Notes under the pieces: generated by a model
The model's input: the letters and a program-made list of their open reading frames with translations, nothing else
Databases searched by the model: none
What the model was told of the DNA's origin: nothing
Program-made: the position numbers and the translations under genes
Shown: piece by piece, positions 1 to 6,293 of the stretch
Position numbering within the stretch: the stretch's first letter is position 1
How the letters are laid out: each line of letters begins with the position of its first letter
Origin: Flavobacteriaceae bacterium
Lineage (GTDB): Bacteria > Bacteroidota > Bacteroidia > Flavobacteriales > Flavobacteriaceae
Direction: 5' to 3'
Assembly (NCBI GenBank): GCA_030613745.1
Contig: JAUWLK010000152.1
Location: 1-6,729 of the forward strand
DNA: 6,729 nt

Positions 1-443
1 AGTTGATCTTTAGCTGTTCTACCTGCAATAGTACAATACACACCATCTGCCCCAAGAGGTACAGAACCTTCAACACAAAGAATATATTCACCATGATATT
101 TTTCCATAGTTGCATGTTTTGCTGCTTCTGCTTGGTGACCTGAAGCAGCCATCAATGTTTCGGTATAATCCAAAGAAATATTATCTAAAATAATATCTGC
201 CACTATTGGATGATCAGATCGTATAAAAGATTCGCTACAACAAGTACACTCTTGATAGTGTTCCCAGATAACGGGAAGCCTGTAAGTAGTTTCTAATGAT
301 TTTGCCACTTGACCCACCATAGTGTGTTCAAAGCCCATATAGGCTGTTATAAAAGCTGCAAACTTCATAAAATCTCTTCGACTGTAACCTTTTCTTATTG
401 CACTTTCATAATAAGTTTCTTTTACTCCTTTTTTTGTTGCCAT
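1..443 (-). CDS. hyaA: [NiFe]-hydrogenase small subunit, group 1d-like (partial, N-terminal part)
   Basis: The gene reads leftward from the ATG at 443-441 and is cut by the window edge after 147 codons. It is the iron-sulfur small subunit of a membrane-bound, H2-oxidising [NiFe]-hydrogenase, exported folded with its large subunit through the Tat system. Seen: a twin-arginine signal at residues 21-27 (SRRDFMK) followed by a short hydrophobic stretch. The proximal-cluster motif is at residues 65-71 (ECTCCSE, cysteines 66, 68 and 69), with conserved blocks SFIRSDHP, ISLDYTETLMAA and CVEGSVPLG after it. Most uptake hydrogenases read CTGC; the extra Cys68 corresponds to the supernumerary Cys19 of Escherichia coli Hyd-1, a hallmark of oxygen-tolerant group 1d enzymes. 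The second extra cysteine (Cys120 equivalent) lies outside the window. An in-frame TAA four codons upstream makes this ATG the first possible start; no Shine-Dalgarno is visible. It is divergent from hypA. The large subunit and cytochrome b are expected further left (inference). Confidence 0.95.
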   Translation of the reverse strand, partial: MATKKGVKETYYESAIRKGYSRRDFMKFAAFITAYMGFEHTMVGQVAKSLETTYRLPVIWEHYQECTCCSESFIRSDHPIVADIILDNISLDYTETLMAASGHQAEAAKHATMEKYHGEYILCVEGSVPLGADGVYCTIAGRTAKDQ

Positions 444-511
444 AACTAAAATTTAATTAAAAAAAGACCATTTAATTTATACTTGATTCAAAAGGTAATG
501 ACATTAAAATT

Positions 512-529
512 ATGTAATAATAGTCACAT
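512..529. promoter_or_regulatory. Imperfect CRP-like site upstream of hyaA
   Basis: ATGTAA-TAATAG-TCACAT is an inverted repeat with one mismatch in six base pairs. It resembles the CRP consensus TGTGA-N6-TCACA, and on the minus strand reads TGTGA-CTATTA-TTACA. Its centre, 520.5, is about 77 bp upstream of the hyaA ATG. A possible minus-strand -7-like element, TACCTTTTG (497-489, one T more than TAnnTTTG), lies between it and the gene. Both are weak in such AT-rich DNA. Confidence 0.25.
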
Positions 530-575
530 TTGCAACATAACTAGCTTATTTATAATGAATTAAAATAATTAATAC

Positions 576-589
576 ATGATATAAATCAT
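576..589. promoter_or_regulatory. CRP/FNR-type operator candidate in the divergent control region
   Basis: Perfect inverted repeat ATGAT-ATAA-ATCAT, with the same 5-4-5 layout as the FNR consensus TTGAT-N4-ATCAA but A/T swapped at the outer positions. Its centre, 582.5, is 87 bp before the hypA start and 139 bp before the hyaA start, so it could serve either promoter. For hypA, a site 41.5 bp upstream of the transcription start would place that start near 624. A poor -7-like TATATTG lies at 611-617, which fits loosely. Regulation by an oxygen- or redox-responsive CRP/FNR-family protein is inferred; no regulator gene is in the window. Confidence 0.45.
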
Positions 590-669
590 ACTTTTTTTCT
601 TATATTATTTTATATTGTAATTCCATAATTTTACATACAAAAATTATATAAAATTTATAACCATTCATT

Positions 670-1011
670 ATGCACGAACTCTCCATAGCTTTAGGTATTG
701 TAAAAATTGCAGAAAATGAAACAGCTAAAGCTAAAGCCAATAAAGTAGATTTGATTGAACTTGAAATTGGTACTTTGGCTGGTATTGAATTTGATTCGTT
801 AGATTTTGTTTGGTCTTCTGCAGTTAAAGATACTGTTTTAGAAAAAGCAGTTAAAAAAATAACTATTATCAAAGCTCAGGCAAAATGTATAGATTGCGAT
901 ACTGTTTTTGATATAAATTTTGTTTATGATTCTTGCCCAAAATGCAACAGTTTTTTAAAAGGAATTATTAAAGGAAAAGAACTGAGGGTAAAAGCATTAG
1001 AAGTTTCTTAA
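670..1011 (+). CDS. hypA: Hydrogenase nickel-incorporation protein HypA
   Basis: Encodes a 113-residue HypA, the usual length for the family. HypA is a cytoplasmic metallochaperone that, with HypB, delivers Ni to the large-subunit precursor after the Fe(CN)2CO part has been installed. Seen: the invariant N-terminus MHELSI, with His2 and Glu3 of the nickel site; the conserved block IELEIGTLAGIE near residues 29-40; and a zinc site made of two CxxC pairs, Cys73/Cys76 (CIDC) and Cys89/Cys92 (CPKC). The ATG is fixed by the MHEL start. No Shine-Dalgarno is seen; the leader is very AT-rich. It stands alone between the divergent region and a separate promoter for hoxF, so it may be its own transcript. 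Its partner hypB lies more than 5 kb downstream behind the hox genes. It probably matures both hydrogenases of the locus (inference). Confidence 0.96.
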   Translation: MHELSIALGIVKIAENETAKAKANKVDLIELEIGTLAGIEFDSLDFVWSSAVKDTVLEKAVKKITIIKAQAKCIDCDTVFDINFVYDSCPKCNSFLKGIIKGKELRVKALEVS

Positions 1012-1110
1012 TCCCTACTAATTAATATTAAATTCTTTCAAATATTTTTGGTATAATAACCTATACTCTTCAAACTATTTTATGTTTTTCTAACTATTTA
1101 TTAATTCTGC

Positions 1111-1134
1111 ATTAAATGACATTTGTCATTTAAT
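1111..1134. promoter_or_regulatory. 24-bp perfect inverted repeat, probable activator site of the hox promoter
   Basis: Two perfect 11-base arms flank a central TT. The core, ATGAC-ATTT-GTCAT at 1116-1129, has the same half-site spacing (TGA-N6-TCA) as the palindrome at 576-589 and as CRP/FNR-family sites in general. Its centre, 1122.5, is about 41.5 bp upstream of the start predicted from the -7 element at 1152-1159, the position of a class II activator site. A 2-base loop and no following T-run argue against a terminator of hypA. The identity of the regulator is not known from this window. Confidence 0.6.
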
Positions 1135-1151
1135 TAATATTTATTCAGAGC

Positions 1152-1159
1152 TACATTTG
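1152..1159 (+). promoter_or_regulatory. Bacteroidota-type -7 promoter element of the hox operon
   Basis: TACATTTG matches the Bacteroidota -7 consensus TAnnTTTG at every fixed position. It predicts transcription starting near 1164, giving an untranslated leader of about 23 bases to the ATG at 1187. No well-spaced -33 TTG is seen (the nearest TTTG, 1122-1125, is 26 bases away, inside the inverted repeat). This fits a promoter that depends on an activator bound there. Confidence 0.6.
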
Positions 1160-1186
1160 TTACACATTATGTCATATTTTTTTATT

Positions 1187-3010
1187 ATGGAAAAACAAAA
1201 TAACCTCCCTTCAAGAAACTATTTGATGAGTATTTTGTGGGATATTCAAAAAAAGAGAAGATTCATCAGTCGTGATGCTATCACTAAAATTGCACAAGAA
1301 TTTGGAATGTCAAGAATGGAATTAGAAGGCGTGATAACTTTCTACCATTTCTTTCATAGAACTGATTGTGGTAAAAACACTATTTACCTTAATAATTCTA
1401 TAATTTCAAAGCATGCTGGAATGGATAAAATAAAAACTGCTTTTGAGAAGACTATAGGAATCCAAACTGGAAAAGTTACTGATGATAAAATGTTTGGCTT
1501 ATTTGAAACAGCCTGTATTGGCTTAAGTGATCAAGAGCCTGCTTGTTTAATCAATTTTCAACCCTTTACAAATTTGACACCAAACAAAGTCAAAGAAATT
1601 ATTTCACAAATTAAAAATGGAAAAAAGCCTTCTGAGATTTGTGACACACCCAAAAGTATTATTCAATACACACCTAAAAGTGATAAAATAGTTTTTTTTA
1701 AACCTTATACTCCATATTCTTCTTTATCTTTTTTGAAAAAATACAATCCAAAAGAAATTATTGACCTAGTAATAGAGTCTAAATTAGCAGGTCGTGGTGG
1801 TGCCTTTTTTCCAACAGGATTAAAATGGCAATTCTGCCGTTTAAACAAATCAGACCAAAAATATATTATTTGCAATGCTGATGAAGGAGAACCAGGCACT
1901 TTTAAAGATAGAGTTTTAATTGAGGAACACCCTGAATTACTTATTGATGGAATGCTTTTTGCCGCCTATGCAGTTGGTGCAACAATAGGAGCTATCTATC
2001 TTAGAGCAGAATATCGATATCTAAGACCTAAGTTAGAAAAACTTTTGTCCAAATATCGAAAAGATAGAAAATTAGGGAAACAAATTAATGCAAAAACACC
2101 TTTTGATTTTGATATTTATATACATTTAGGAGCTGGAGCTTATGTTTGTGGAGAAGAAACAGCAATGATTAGCTCAATGGAAGGTAAAAGAGGTGAACCT
2201 AGCACTAAGGAATTCTTTCCTGTTGAAAAAGGTTTTAATAACAAGCCAACCATAGTAAATAATGTGGAAACTCTTTGTGCAATTCCTAGAATTTTTGAGA
2301 TGGGCGTTAATAAATGGTTAACACTTGGAACCCATATGACACCTGGAACTAAACTAATTAGTGTTTCAGGAGATTGTAAAAAACCTGGTATTTATGAAAT
2401 TGAATGGGGCATGAAAATAAAAAATTTCTTAACCCTAATTGAAGCACAAGATCCCAATTACATTTTATTTAACGGATTCTCTGGAGAATGTTTATCTACT
2501 CATGATTTTGATAGAGAGATATCAGGAGAAAACCTGTTAGCTGAACATATTAAATTTAATATTAATGACCCTATGGAATATAGGTATAAAATGAGTGCAG
2601 TTGGAATTAGAAGTGGTGGTTCATTTATGGTTTTTAACAAAAAAAGGGATTTAATGAGTATTTTAAAAAATGTAAGTGATTTTTTTGTTGCAGAATCTTG
2701 CGGTATTTGTGTCCCTTGCAGAACTGGAAATTTTCTTTTAAATAAAAAAATTAACAAGATAATTTTAGGCCATGCAGAAAAAAAGGATTTACAAGATATC
2801 AAAGAATGGAGTCATATTATCAAAACAACAAGTCGTTGTGGATTAGGTAAAATGTCATCTAATTTACTAATTGATACTATCCATAAATTTCCTGATGTTT
2901 TTGAAAAAAAGTTTTCTGAAAACACTGATTTTAATAAAGCATTCAATCTAGAAAATGCGGTAGCCGAATATGACAAAATTATTAACGAAATAACTTCTGA
3001 TTATGAATAA
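1187..3010 (+). CDS. hoxF: NAD-reducing hydrogenase diaphorase subunit HoxF (NuoE-NuoF type)
   Basis: Encodes 607 residues, close to the usual HoxF length. HoxF is the FMN and NAD(H)-binding subunit of soluble group 3d hydrogenases. Residues about 1-150 are a NuoE-like thioredoxin-fold domain. Only one of its four expected [2Fe-2S] cysteines is recognisable (Cys110 in CIGLS; Ser114 replaces the next), so the cluster is probably absent. Residues about 190-600 are the NuoF part: FMN/NADH loop GRGGAFFPTGLKW (202-214), NADEGEPGTFKDR (230-242), GAGAYVCGEETA (315-326), an SLBB-like segment (about 385-440) and a [4Fe-4S] site at Cys505, 508, 511 (CGICVPC) and Cys551 (SRCGLG). Phe207 sits where the family usually has glycine. 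Reading is open upstream to TTG 1157 and ATG 1169. ATG 1187 is preferred because TTG 1157 lies in the -7 element and ATG 1169 would leave a leader of only about 5 bases. The stop overlaps the next gene by 8 bp, suggesting translational coupling. Confidence 0.93.
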   Translation: MEKQNNLPSRNYLMSILWDIQKKRRFISRDAITKIAQEFGMSRMELEGVITFYHFFHRTDCGKNTIYLNNSIISKHAGMDKIKTAFEKTIGIQTGKVTDDKMFGLFETACIGLSDQEPACLINFQPFTNLTPNKVKEIISQIKNGKKPSEICDTPKSIIQYTPKSDKIVFFKPYTPYSSLSFLKKYNPKEIIDLVIESKLAGRGGAFFPTGLKWQFCRLNKSDQKYIICNADEGEPGTFKDRVLIEEHPELLIDGMLFAAYAVGATIGAIYLRAEYRYLRPKLEKLLSKYRKDRKLGKQINAKTPFDFDIYIHLGAGAYVCGEETAMISSMEGKRGEPSTKEFFPVEKGFNNKPTIVNNVETLCAIPRIFEMGVNKWLTLGTHMTPGTKLISVSGDCKKPGIYEIEWGMKIKNFLTLIEAQDPNYILFNGFSGECLSTHDFDREISGENLLAEHIKFNINDPMEYRYKMSAVGIRSGGSFMVFNKKRDLMSILKNVSDFFVAESCGICVPCRTGNFLLNKKINKIILGHAEKKDLQDIKEWSHIIKTTSRCGLGKMSSNLLIDTIHKFPDVFEKKFSENTDFNKAFNLENAVAEYDKIINEITSDYE

Positions 3011-4268
3011 AATAGTCAACCTAACAATAGATGGCAAAGCTACACAAGCCATTGAAGGAACAAACTTAATAGATGTTGCCAAAGATAATAAGGTAAATAT
3101 ACCTACTTTATGCTATTTTAAAGAACTCAATCCTTTAGGAACCTGTAGAATTTGTACAGTAAAAATTAATGGAAAACACACTACAGCCTGTACTCAAGAA
3201 GTAAGTGAAGGTATGTCTATCGAAGTAAACACACCAGAGTTGCTAGATTTCAGAAAAGCAATTATAGAAATGCTCTATGCAGAAGGTAATCACTTCTGCC
3301 CTAGTTGTGAAAAAAGTGGTAATTGTGAAATGCAAAACCATGCTTATGAAATGGGACTTACCGTAAGTCGTTATCCTCATGTGTTTAGTGATAAAATTGT
3401 TGATTTTACACCAAAACGTATGATAATGGAATCTAACCGTTGTATTTTATGCAAACGCTGTGTTGAGGAGATTAAATCACCTGATGGTAAAAATGTTTTT
3501 TCATTTGTACAAAGAGGTGTTAAAACCAGAGTTCATATTGACTATGAACAAGAGGCTAAGTTAAGTGAATCTGAAGCCCTACATGCTATGAATATTTGTC
3601 CGGTTGGCGCCATTTTAATAAAAGGTGTAGCACACGAACAACCATTTGGTGATCGCAAATATGATTTTTTAGGAAAAGATGTTATCCATTCTTTAAAAAA
3701 TGGAAAAGTAAAAAAAGAAGATCATGAAAAATTTATTGTTGCAACTACATCTCTCGCAGGCTGCTTTGGATGTCACATGTCTCTTTTAGATATTGATACC
3801 GATATTTTAGATATTTTTGAAATTGTTGAGTTCAATAAATCACCGTTAACCGATATTAAAGCATTTAGTAAACGATGTCATGTCGGCCTTATAGAAGGTG
3901 GTTGTGCAAATACTGAAAATGTACATGTATTACGAGAGTTTCGTAAAAAATGTGATATTTTAATTGGTTTTGGAGAGTGTGCCATAATGGGTGGTATCCC
4001 TGCTATGAGAAATTTTATTCCTCTCCAAGAGTGCATAGAAGAATCTTATTTAAATGGTTTAACCAGTGAAATTGGAGCTGATATAATTCCAGCACATGAA
4101 GACCTTCCAAAATTATTAAATAATGTATATCCGTGTAACGAAGTTGTGAAAATAGATTATTATATACCGGGTTGCCCTCCAAATGCACAACATATTTGGA
4201 AAGTAGTTAAAAGTATTTTGCTAGGGGAAGAGTTTTCAATTACGCATGATGAATTTAAATATGATTAA
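3003..4268 (+). CDS. Fused HoxU-HoxY: diaphorase Fe-S subunit joined to hydrogenase small subunit
   Basis: One open frame of 421 residues joins two normally separate subunits. Residues 1-about 225 are HoxU (NuoG-like): [2Fe-2S] ligands Cys37, 48, 51, 63; a His-ligated [4Fe-4S] site at His97, Cys99, 102, 108 (HFCPSCEKSGNC); and a ferredoxin-type [4Fe-4S] site at Cys147, 150, 153 (CILCKRC) and Cys199 (NICPVGA). Residues about 243-421 are HoxY, the small subunit: proximal [4Fe-4S] ligands Cys254, Cys257 (GCFGC), Cys326 (GECA) and Cys391 (PGCPP), with PLTDIK, ENVHVLREF and the usual C-terminal ending (KYD). The 225-243 linker is charged (KNGKVKKEDHEK). There is no stop, and no in-frame ATG, GTG or TTG between codons 197 and 253, so HoxY cannot readily be started alone. 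Compared with Ralstonia HoxY (from memory), its N-terminal extension of about 35 residues is missing. Cys301 replaces a usual hydrophobic residue in EGG(V). The protein would carry electrons from the NiFe site in HoxH to HoxF. Its ATG overlaps the hoxF stop. Confidence 0.92.
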   Translation: MNKIVNLTIDGKATQAIEGTNLIDVAKDNKVNIPTLCYFKELNPLGTCRICTVKINGKHTTACTQEVSEGMSIEVNTPELLDFRKAIIEMLYAEGNHFCPSCEKSGNCEMQNHAYEMGLTVSRYPHVFSDKIVDFTPKRMIMESNRCILCKRCVEEIKSPDGKNVFSFVQRGVKTRVHIDYEQEAKLSESEALHAMNICPVGAILIKGVAHEQPFGDRKYDFLGKDVIHSLKNGKVKKEDHEKFIVATTSLAGCFGCHMSLLDIDTDILDIFEIVEFNKSPLTDIKAFSKRCHVGLIEGGCANTENVHVLREFRKKCDILIGFGECAIMGGIPAMRNFIPLQECIEESYLNGLTSEIGADIIPAHEDLPKLLNNVYPCNEVVKIDYYIPGCPPNAQHIWKVVKSILLGEEFSITHDEFKYD

Positions 4269-4288
4269 ATAAAAAAACAAATAACAAA

Positions 4289-4314
4289 AAAACATAAATT
4301 ATAATTTATGTTTT
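4289..4314. terminator. 26-bp perfect palindrome between hoxUY and hoxH (attenuator, processing site or operator)
   Basis: Perfect palindrome with core CATAAATTATAATTTATG (4293-4310) extended by AAAA and TTTT. In RNA it could fold as an A/U-only stem of about ten base pairs ending in U4, preceded by an A-rich run. That resembles a weak intrinsic terminator or an attenuator. Because hoxH encodes an obligate partner of the upstream product, full termination is unlikely; partial termination, an mRNA processing point or a protein-binding site are alternatives. The right arm also contains TATGTTTTG (4307-4315), close to a -7 element, so an internal promoter for hoxH is possible. Confidence 0.4.
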
Positions 4315-4347
4315 GGTAATTGAAATTTGGAATTTAAAAAAAATATT

Positions 4348-5802
4348 ATGTCACAAAAATTAGTAATAAATCCCGTAACAAGAGTTGAAGGACATGGTAA
4401 AGTAACCGTTCACTTAGACGAAAATAATAAAGTAACAGACGCTAAATTTCACATTATTGAATTTAGAGGATTTGAACGTTTTATTCAAGGACATCCTTAT
4501 TGGGAAGCACCAGTATTGGTACAACGCCTATGTGGTATTTGCCCTGTAAGTCATCACTTGGCCGCTGCAAAAGCTATTGACCAAATTGTAGGTATAGAAC
4601 CTGAGGATCTGTCAATACCTGCACAAAAAATAAGAAAATTATTACATTTCGGACAAGTTTTTCAATCACATGCACTACATTTTTTCTATTTAGCTTCACC
4701 CGATTTACTTTTAGGTGTTGAATCTGATCCCTTAAAAAGAAATGTAGTTGGTGTTGCTATGGAATACCCTGAATTAGCAAAAAAAGGAATCTTGATGCGA
4801 AAATTCGGTCAAGAGATTATTAAACTGGTTGCAGGTAAACGTATTCATGGTATTTCTACAATACCAGGTGGTGTTCATAGAAGAATTAACGCAAAAGAAC
4901 GTGCCTATTTTTTAGATGACAAAGAAATTCCTTCCATAGATACAATGATTAAATGGTCTGTTGAAATAATTGACTTTATGAAATCATATCATATTACAAA
5001 TAAGGTATTTTTAGATTCATTTGCCAAGTATCCTTCCGGACATTTAGGTTTAGTTAATAAAAAAAATGGATTCTTAGAACTTTATGATGGTGTTTTGAGA
5101 GCAACTGATGCAGAGGGAAATATCACTTTAGATGATATTCCAAATGATGACTACAACCAATATTTCTACGAAAATGTTGAAAAATGGACTTATTTAAAAT
5201 TTCCATATCTAAAACATTTAGGTAAAGAAAAAGGATGGAATCGTGTTGGTCCATTAGCAAGATTAAATGTTTGTGAAGGAATCGAAACTCCATTAGCAGA
5301 GCAAGAACGATTAGATTTTAAAGCAATTACAAATGGTGGAATAAACAATATGACCATGCATACTCATTGGGCGAGATTAATAGAAGTATTGTATTGTGCT
5401 GAAATGATGAAAAAATTACTTGAAGATGATGATATTTTAAGTAATGATCTAACAAGAAAAGGAGAAAGGAGAAAAGTAGGTATTGGAATTATAGAAGCAC
5501 CTCGCGGCACATTAATTCACCATTACGAAGTAGATGATAAAGATCGTATAACACGTTGTAATCTTATTGTTTCCACTACACATAATAATGAACCTATGAA
5601 TCAAGCAGTTCGTTGGGTAGCCGACAATGTATTAGATGGAAAAAGTAAGATTACCGAAGGTATGATGAATCAGGTTGAAGTTGCTATAAGAGCATACGAT
5701 CCTTGCTTGAGTTGTGCTACACATGCTATGGGTCAAATGCCCTTAAATTTACAATTAATTGATCATTATGGGAATGTGATTGATGAGAGGATTAAAAATT
5801 AG
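4348..5802 (+). CDS. hoxH: NAD-reducing [NiFe]-hydrogenase large subunit HoxH
   Basis: Encodes a 484-residue large subunit holding the NiFe(CN)2CO active site that splits or forms H2. Seen: N-terminal signature RVEGHGKVTV (12-21) and EFRGFERF; first nickel-ligand pair Cys62 and Cys65 in RLCGICPVSHH; and second pair Cys453 and Cys456 in DPCLSCATH. The sequence RLCGICPVSHHLAAAKA and the C-terminal block are typical of group 3d HoxH. After His459 a 25-residue tail (starting AMGQMPL) remains, the expected substrate for endoproteolytic removal once nickel is in place, so this is the immature form. The start is the ATG at 4348 (MSQKLVINP). An upstream in-frame TTG at 4327 would add seven residues (MEFKKNI) without family support. 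It lies 79 bp after hoxUY, separated by the palindrome, and 24 bp before the protease gene. No damage is seen. Confidence 0.96.
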   Translation: MSQKLVINPVTRVEGHGKVTVHLDENNKVTDAKFHIIEFRGFERFIQGHPYWEAPVLVQRLCGICPVSHHLAAAKAIDQIVGIEPEDLSIPAQKIRKLLHFGQVFQSHALHFFYLASPDLLLGVESDPLKRNVVGVAMEYPELAKKGILMRKFGQEIIKLVAGKRIHGISTIPGGVHRRINAKERAYFLDDKEIPSIDTMIKWSVEIIDFMKSYHITNKVFLDSFAKYPSGHLGLVNKKNGFLELYDGVLRATDAEGNITLDDIPNDDYNQYFYENVEKWTYLKFPYLKHLGKEKGWNRVGPLARLNVCEGIETPLAEQERLDFKAITNGGINNMTMHTHWARLIEVLYCAEMMKKLLEDDDILSNDLTRKGERRKVGIGIIEAPRGTLIHHYEVDDKDRITRCNLIVSTTHNNEPMNQAVRWVADNVLDGKSKITEGMMNQVEVAIRAYDPCLSCATHAMGQMPLNLQLIDHYGNVIDERIKN

Positions 5803-5826
5803 GTAGTAGGAAAATAATAAATAACA

Positions 5827-6282
5827 ATGAAAAAAAACAAAAAAACACTCCTTTTTGGTATTGGGAACTGTGGTCGGGCAGATGATGGTTTAGGTTGGGC
5901 TTTTTTGGATAAAATAAAGCCTCATCTACCTAATAATTATGACTTCGAGTATCGATATCAATTACAAGTGGAAGATGCCGAACTAGCTACACAATATCAA
6001 ACGGTAATTTTTATTGATGCTCATAAGAATTTTTTTGAAAAAGGTTTTGTTTGGGAAGCATGTAATCCCAAAGCAACAGATAGCTTTACTTCTCACGAAC
6101 TAGAACCACAATCAGTACTATATTTAACAGACACTATTTATAATAAACAACCAAAAGCATTTATATTAGGGATTACTGGTGAAAATTTTTGTCTTGCATT
6201 AGGATTATCTGAATCTGCGGAAATAAATTTATTACACGCTTTAGATTTCTTTAATGAAAAAATACTAAATTTGGTAAACTAA
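5827..6282 (+). CDS. hoxW: Hydrogenase maturation endopeptidase, HoxW-like (HybD/HycI family)
   Basis: A 151-residue protein of the nickel-dependent maturation protease family, which clips the C-terminal tail from the hydrogenase large subunit after nickel insertion. Seen: the family opening GIGNCGRADDGLGW (residues 11-24), with Asp19/Asp20 where HybD has its metal ligand Glu16; FIDAH around Asp64; and His90 in SHELEPQSVL. These correspond to the Glu16/Asp62/His93 nickel-binding triad of E. coli HybD, with Asp in place of Glu. The RADDGLG form is what HoxW-type proteases of NAD-reducing hydrogenases show. Its position directly after hoxH makes the 25-residue HoxH tail the likely substrate. 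The start ATG at 5827 follows an A-rich leader with a distant AGGA (5806-5809). Whether it also processes the neighbouring membrane-bound enzyme cannot be judged; these proteases are usually specific. Confidence 0.9.
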   Translation: MKKNKKTLLFGIGNCGRADDGLGWAFLDKIKPHLPNNYDFEYRYQLQVEDAELATQYQTVIFIDAHKNFFEKGFVWEACNPKATDSFTSHELEPQSVLYLTDTIYNKQPKAFILGITGENFCLALGLSESAEINLLHALDFFNEKILNLVN

Positions 6283-6293
6283 ATATTAGAATT

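Noticed and set aside
496..506. Short palindrome TAATG-A-CATTA as an operator
   Set aside because: Odd centre and wrong spacing for the CRP/FNR-type sites seen elsewhere; expected often by chance in AT-rich DNA.
600..872. Minus-strand open frame of 90 codons opposite hypA
   Set aside because: It overlaps the clear HypA coding region and the control region, and matches no recognisable family; treated as a chance frame.
1050..1067. Hairpin GTATA-N6-TATAC downstream of hypA as a terminator
   Set aside because: Only five A/U-rich base pairs and no T-run after it.
1157..1186. Ten-residue N-terminal extension of HoxF from TTG at 1157 or ATG at 1169
   Set aside because: The TTG overlaps the -7 promoter element and the extension has no family support; ATG 1187 gives the expected HoxF N-terminus.
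1705..1899. Minus-strand open frame inside hoxF
   Set aside because: Lies opposite the conserved FMN-loop coding region of HoxF; no independent support.
2500..2802. Minus-strand open frame of 100 codons inside hoxF
   Set aside because: Hydrophobic-looking only because it is the complement of a K/I/F-rich coding region; opposite the conserved CGICVPC region.
3660..3740. The HoxU-HoxY junction as a frameshift artefact
   Set aside because: The frame is conserved on both sides without any shift, and the linker is a plausible charged tail. Loss of a stop codon by a base error cannot be fully excluded, so it is kept as a finding with that caveat.
4327..4347. Seven-residue extension of HoxH from TTG at 4327
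   Set aside because: ATG 4348 begins the typical HoxH N-terminus; a TTG start is not needed.
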